Shown here piece by piece: positions 59,401 through 64,000 of a stretch of 64,000 nucleotides of DNA (its first letter is position 1; every line of letters begins with the position of its first letter). This DNA comes from Parus major. Taxonomy: Eukaryota; Chordata; Aves; Passeriformes; Paridae. The stretch is taken from positions 2,472,283 through 2,536,282 of the forward strand of contig NC_031771.1 of the NCBI RefSeq assembly GCF_001522545.3, written 5' to 3'. The notes below the pieces were generated by a model that did not search any database, was not told the origin of the DNA, and saw only the letters and a program-made list of their open reading frames with translations. The translations under genes were made by a program, and so were the position numbers.

Positions 59401-62400
59401 GAGAGAGCAGCAAGGCATAAATGAAAGGGTGCTCCTGTGCCTCTGAAAGCAGCAGTGATTCGGTGATTTTACTGAAACATTTCAGAAGGCATGGCAGAAG
59501 ACTCTAGGAAAGGGCTCTGAGGGTGAGATGTCATTAGCTCAACTCATTTCCACCTGCCTCCTATCACCAGGGAGCTGAGGAAGGCAGGGAAAGGATCTTC
59601 CCCATGTGCTCAGGTGGGAATAATTTGCAGGGAATTGGGCAGCCTGGCCTTTCCAGGCTGGGCCCAGGTGCAGAGGCTGCCCTTGCAGCGAGCTCCCTGC
59701 TGCTTTTGGGAGACCCAGGGAGCAGCACCACCTTTCTCAGCAGAGAGGCTTGGGAAGCAGAGTCTGGCTCCAGAGGTGACAGGGTTTTTGCTACACTGCT
59801 GCTCTCAGGGTTCCTGATATGGTCACACTTCCCCCTGTAAGTACACACAGTTTTTCTAATTGTTTCCCTGTAGTTATCTGATGGCTCCTATTGAATTGTG
59901 AGAGGAACTTGTTTATGCACAGAAATATGCCTCACCTTGTTTCAGGGGCAAGGAGAAGTCTCTGTTTGCACAGTGTTTCTCTTGGCCAGGTGTTGTCAGG
60001 CAGCACTTTGAAGAACACAGGCTGGTTGGTGTGCAACTCGTCATGGAAGCAAGTCGAGTTGAACTTTATTCTTTGTTAGAGTTCTTTGCCAACTGCAGTT
60101 TTATAAATGGTTGAAAAGATGGTTTTAAGGGAAGAGTTTGTTTTCTCTAATGAATTTGGGATGTGGAGAGCTGTTGTTAGCCTGTTGTGAACTTGCAACG
60201 ACAGCCTTTTGGGTTTTTTTTGCATCTTGTTTCTTCTGGTTTGTTCTTTCTGAGGAGAGGTGTAAGATTTTGTGTGCCTGACCAGTCTTGTCATGCTGGA
60301 AGTAGAGGGATAATGAGAGAATGAGTGCAGGAAGGAGCAGAGCCAGGATTCTGCTTTTTCCATGCAAACTTTCCCATTGTGTTTTTGAACCAGAGCCCAT
60401 CTTTCTCAGTAAAACAGCGTCCACAGAACAGAGGTTTAGGGTTAGGACAGCAATTTTACTTCCATTTCAAGTACTTGTAACTTGCTGTGGCTGCCTCATC
60501 CCTGCAAGTGTCCAAAGCCAGGCTGGATGCAGCCTGTCTAGTGGAAGGTGTCCCTGCCCATGGCAGGAGGGTGGGATTGGATGGTGTCTAAGTCCCTTCC
60601 ATCACAAACCAGTCTGGAATTCTATGTGCAAGTGGCTGCAGCAAGCCCCTGTTGTGACCCTGAAATGCAAGTGCTTACGTGTGCCTCAAAAGAAGTTTTT
60701 TTTCCCTGTGGGTGTGGCAGAAACGTGGGCTTGAGGTTGGGCAGGAGGGTGACTAACCTTAGGAGAGGCTGGGGAGGGAAGGTGTGAGTGTGCTGCTATT
60801 TATGCAAACACCCTGATAGCTCGAGCACTTGAGAAAAGAGTGTAGAAACTGAGGAAATATCATCAGGAAATATCAGCTGGGCAGGGCAGATTGCTGTGGC
60901 GTTAGCTGTGGGGGACTGTGATGGCTCAGGAGCTGACACAGACACGGTGTGATTGGATGTGCACCTTCACCTGGATTGCCCCGGCCTGAAGGAGGGGAGG
61001 AGCGAGGAGAGGAGGTGGCAGGAGCAGCCTGGCACAGAAGTGACGCAGGGCCAGTGATGGGCAACACATCTGCCTCCCCTTGGAACACAAATGTGTCACC
61101 TTGGAGCCGTGTGACAGCTGGCATGGGGACTGTGTCACCTCCTGCACACCATCATGTGTCTGGTGGCATCAAGGCAGGATGCAGCAGCCTTCCTCTCCTT
61201 GCCTGGGGATGGTCCTGGGGCTCACAGAGCCGGAGTAGCAAAAATATCTCAATGGCATTTAGCACCGTGACCTTTAAACACTTCCACAGGCTGACCCAAC
61301 AGCACAGACCACACTTGGGGTGAGGCAGGGCTCGATGGAAATGTGCTGTGAATCACACTCTTGTGTTGCTGTTGGTCTCTCACTCCCAGGCATGTGAATT
61401 TGGGACAGATAAACATCATTTCCTTTAGCATGACGAATTTAACTGGGGAGGGCCCTTTGCAGTTGCCTCCAAAGGCTGGATGAGTGTTGAAGCAGTGGGA
61501 TAGACTTAAAGCATTGGTTTACTTTGGCTGTAATTTCCCAAATATTGAAATTCCCAGCTTTTGAAGATGTTTGACTTGGAAATGCATTTTATCCACACTC
61601 CCTGCAAAGCTCTGTGCTCTCTGGGGAGCAGCTGGATGCCCTGCAGTCCCATGGGGTGGCTTTCCCAGTATCACTCCCCTCCAGCTGGAATGATAACCAG
61701 TCCTAGCAGACAGGAAAAACCAGGCTCAGGGTGGCTGGGACATAACTGTCAGGCTGGTTATATCTGCCAGGCTCCAGGGCTGGATGCTTCCTGGGAGGCA
61801 GCTTGCATGAACCCTGGGGAAAAAGCCCTTTCCATAGGCTCTCCATCCTTTGTCTTTCCAGTGGCCTGACACTGAAGGCTGGCACCCCTGTTAGTGTGTT
61901 GGGCTAAGCATGTCTATGGGATACAAAACTCCCTTACAAGCAAAACCCCAGGAGAATTTAGCAAGGATGTTTGCCCTGTGCTCCCCTACACTTGGATGCC
62001 AAGTTGCTCCTCTTTGGGATTCAGCAAAGAGATCCCAAGTGTGTGCTCTGCCGGGGTTTAACCACGAACAGGGTGGGGTGGCACACTCCAGTGACAGCCT
62101 GTGCTCTGCTTGTCCAGCTGCTCCCAGTGGGAAGCCCCAGCCCTTGTGTTCCTGGACTTGTGTGACACTCAGCAGCTTCCAGCTGTTCCCAGGTGTGCAG
62201 CTGAACCCTCTCAGGCTCCTGGCTCAGCTTAGGACTGCTTAACCTCTCAGCTTTCCAGCTGGGAATAGAGGCAGGGCACACTTGCTGGAAAGGCATGGCA
62301 CAGAGCTCTGGGTACACCAACAACACATCTCTAGTGCTGGGAAAGCACAGGAGTGATGCAGATTTCATCCAGCAGCCCCCAGCCGTGCAGGAGGAAGAAG

Positions 62401-64000
62401 GCAGCTCTGTGTATTCCTGAACTTTGAGGGTGAGCCGTGCAGCGATGTTCCTCAAGGTCCCTTTATATTGCTGCAGGGTCTGTGGGGTCTAACCTGCATT
62501 TCTGGATTTCCAGGATGCCTCCATGCCTCTCCCCACCCAAAAACCTCCCCTAAACTCTGCTTTGCTGCAGAACATCAAGACAAGCCAGTTCTGCTGCTGC
62601 TTTTGCCTGGGAATTGAGCAAAGAGCACCAACCTCTCTGTTTTGGGAGAGGAGGGAGCCCTTTGTTTGATTTCAGCTCTTGCCTCCTCTGTCCTTCCAGT
62701 GGTCTGAGTTCTGGTGGTTCAGAAATGCTCCTGAAAGCTTTCTTTCAGGGGGAAAAAAGCCCCTCTGTGATGAGAGCACAGGCACGTGTAGCACCTACAG
62801 AGATCATTCCTTATTTCTCTACAGTCCATTTGCTCGGATTGTGATGCTCTGCCTGGGATCTGGGGGCTTGGGCAGATCGGGTTTTTCCTTGCTGGTTTGC
62901 TCTCTGTGACAGTGGTGTCTGCTGCTCTCTAGTGGTCCCAGCTCTGAGCCTGCACCCGCTGCAAAATGAGAACCTAGGTGGTGCTTTTAGATATATATTT
63001 ATTATTTTAATTTATTTTTACACAGCAGACTCCTGCCACGGCAAGTCTAAACCTTGTACCTCCAAAATGCCAGCATTTAAGCTGCCCACGTTCCCCCAGC
63101 CCCAACCTGGAGGCAAGAGGAAAGTCCCTCATTTGTTGTGCTTAGGTTATGTTGGGAGAAAGATGTTGGGAGACATCTTTCCAAGTGCATTCCTAATGCT
63201 CCACATGCACAGGAGCTGCCAGGTGAAATGCTCACTCCTTGCTGCCCCAAGCAGCACGGGAATGTGGGGTATGGGAGGGAGGGGAGATACCCAGACAGCT
63301 TCAGGAATGTTCTGTATCCAACCCAAGGCTGTGCCCTGTGACAGATTTGAGACTTTGGGCCTTATTAGCTCTCAGGGTGTGTGTCGTAAGTGACAGGCGA
63401 GATAAAAGCTGAGGGAAGATCAAAGAGGGTTTCATGGTTTTTATGGCTTTGTGCTTCTTGGTTTCACTTTCATGTGTCTCCCGCAGCCTTTCTTCTCTCC
63501 CTGTGCGCTGCCCTTTCATCTCCCTCCCCGTTTCCACCCGGCAGGACGGAGCTTGGCGACCTCCCAGCCTGGGGCACGACTTGTGTGCTCCACCCACCTT
63601 TCCTTCAGCCCCCCAAATCTGAGCAATGCTGGGTTATTTAAGCCCAAGGCAGCTCCTTTCAGTATCGATTCTTTCAGCTGCTGAGATTTACCTCCTTTGC
63701 AGAAGTTGGGCTGGAGTTTCTCTTCTGGGAGCATCTCCCAGTGTGAGTGCTGATTCAGGGGTGCTGGTTCCAAGAGAAAAGTGGACAAGGGGCTTTCCAA
63801 AGGGAGGGCTGCTCATTTCCTTGGTATTGCAGCTTCCTTCTCAGTGAAGACCTGGATTTCCCCTCCTTGCCATGTGCATTTCTCCTTGCTGCTGGAGAGC
63901 ACTTGCTCTTGGCTTGTTTTGGTTTTTTTTTCCCTCATATAAAAATCTGTGCTCCTATGGTGGCTTGTGGGTGAAATGTGGGGAAAGCATCTTCCCCAAG
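53421..64000. other. Intergenic region downstream of CCNG2
   Basis: I find no gene here. Open frames are up to about 154 codons, overlap on both strands and have no recognisable domain. One CR1 fragment lies at 60481-60626. AT-rich, possibly conserved non-coding DNA lies at about 55140-55340. In human the next genes are CXCL13 and CNOT6L; no exon of either was recognised. Confidence 0.6.
60481..60626 (+). mobile_element. CR1 LINE 3' fragment
   Basis: The CR1 tail pattern in order: CATCCCTGCAAGTGTCCAAA, AGGCTGGATGCAGCCTG, TAGTGGAAGGTGTCCCTGCC, GGGATTGGATGGTGTCTAAG and a GAATTCTATG end. It is 5'-truncated and on the + strand. Confidence 0.85.

Noticed and set aside
1..64000. CRISPR arrays, operons, prophage or other prokaryotic systems
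   Set aside because: Intron-containing vertebrate genes fill the window, and no direct-repeat and spacer array was seen.

Overview
This is a stretch of vertebrate nuclear DNA, most likely from a bird. Genes are split into short exons with GT-AG introns. CpG-island promoters are present, and there are several copies of the CR1 retrotransposon tail typical of birds and other sauropsids. Three genes can be read exon by exon, and their order and orientation match the human 4q21.1 block SEPTIN11 (+), CCNI (-), CCNG2 (+). The species cannot be fixed from the sequence alone. Gene names rest on remembered family sequence features, not on a search.

Layout. Positions 1-5991 hold the 3' coding end of SEPTIN11 on the + strand: two C-terminal coiled-coil exons and a tiny terminal coding exon. 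A 3'UTR follows, ending at about 8.1 kb or possibly as far as about 10.8 kb. A gene-free stretch of about 3.5 kb separates it from the 3' end of cyclin I (CCNI), so the two genes are tail to tail. CCNI runs on the - strand from its poly(A) signal at 14253 up to a CpG island at 36.8-37.6 kb. It has six coding exons encoding 385 residues and a predicted non-coding first exon 11 kb upstream. A 250-base assembly gap sits in its promoter. About 8.5 kb of intergenic DNA follows, then a second CpG island (46.3-47.3 kb) that starts cyclin G2 (CCNG2) on the + strand. CCNG2 has seven coding exons encoding 338 residues and a 1.7 kb 3'UTR ending near 53.4 kb. From 53.4 kb to the end I find no gene, only a CR1 fragment and AT-rich stretches.

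How the genes relate. CCNI and CCNG2 are atypical, non-mitotic cyclins arranged head to head. Three of their introns fall at equivalent protein positions in the same phase, which supports an old local inverted duplication. The CCNG2 promoter has four CCAAT boxes, a perfect forkhead (FOXO) octamer, GC boxes, a CHR-like hexamer and a TATA-like element. This fits the known control of cyclin G2 by FOXO factors in arrested cells. SEPTIN11 is a cytoskeletal neighbour with no evident functional link.

I did not find a previously undescribed system here. The more interesting leads are alternative SEPTIN11 C-terminal ends, the shared intron architecture of the two cyclins, the dense CCNG2 promoter, and a possible overlapping upstream ORF in CCNI.
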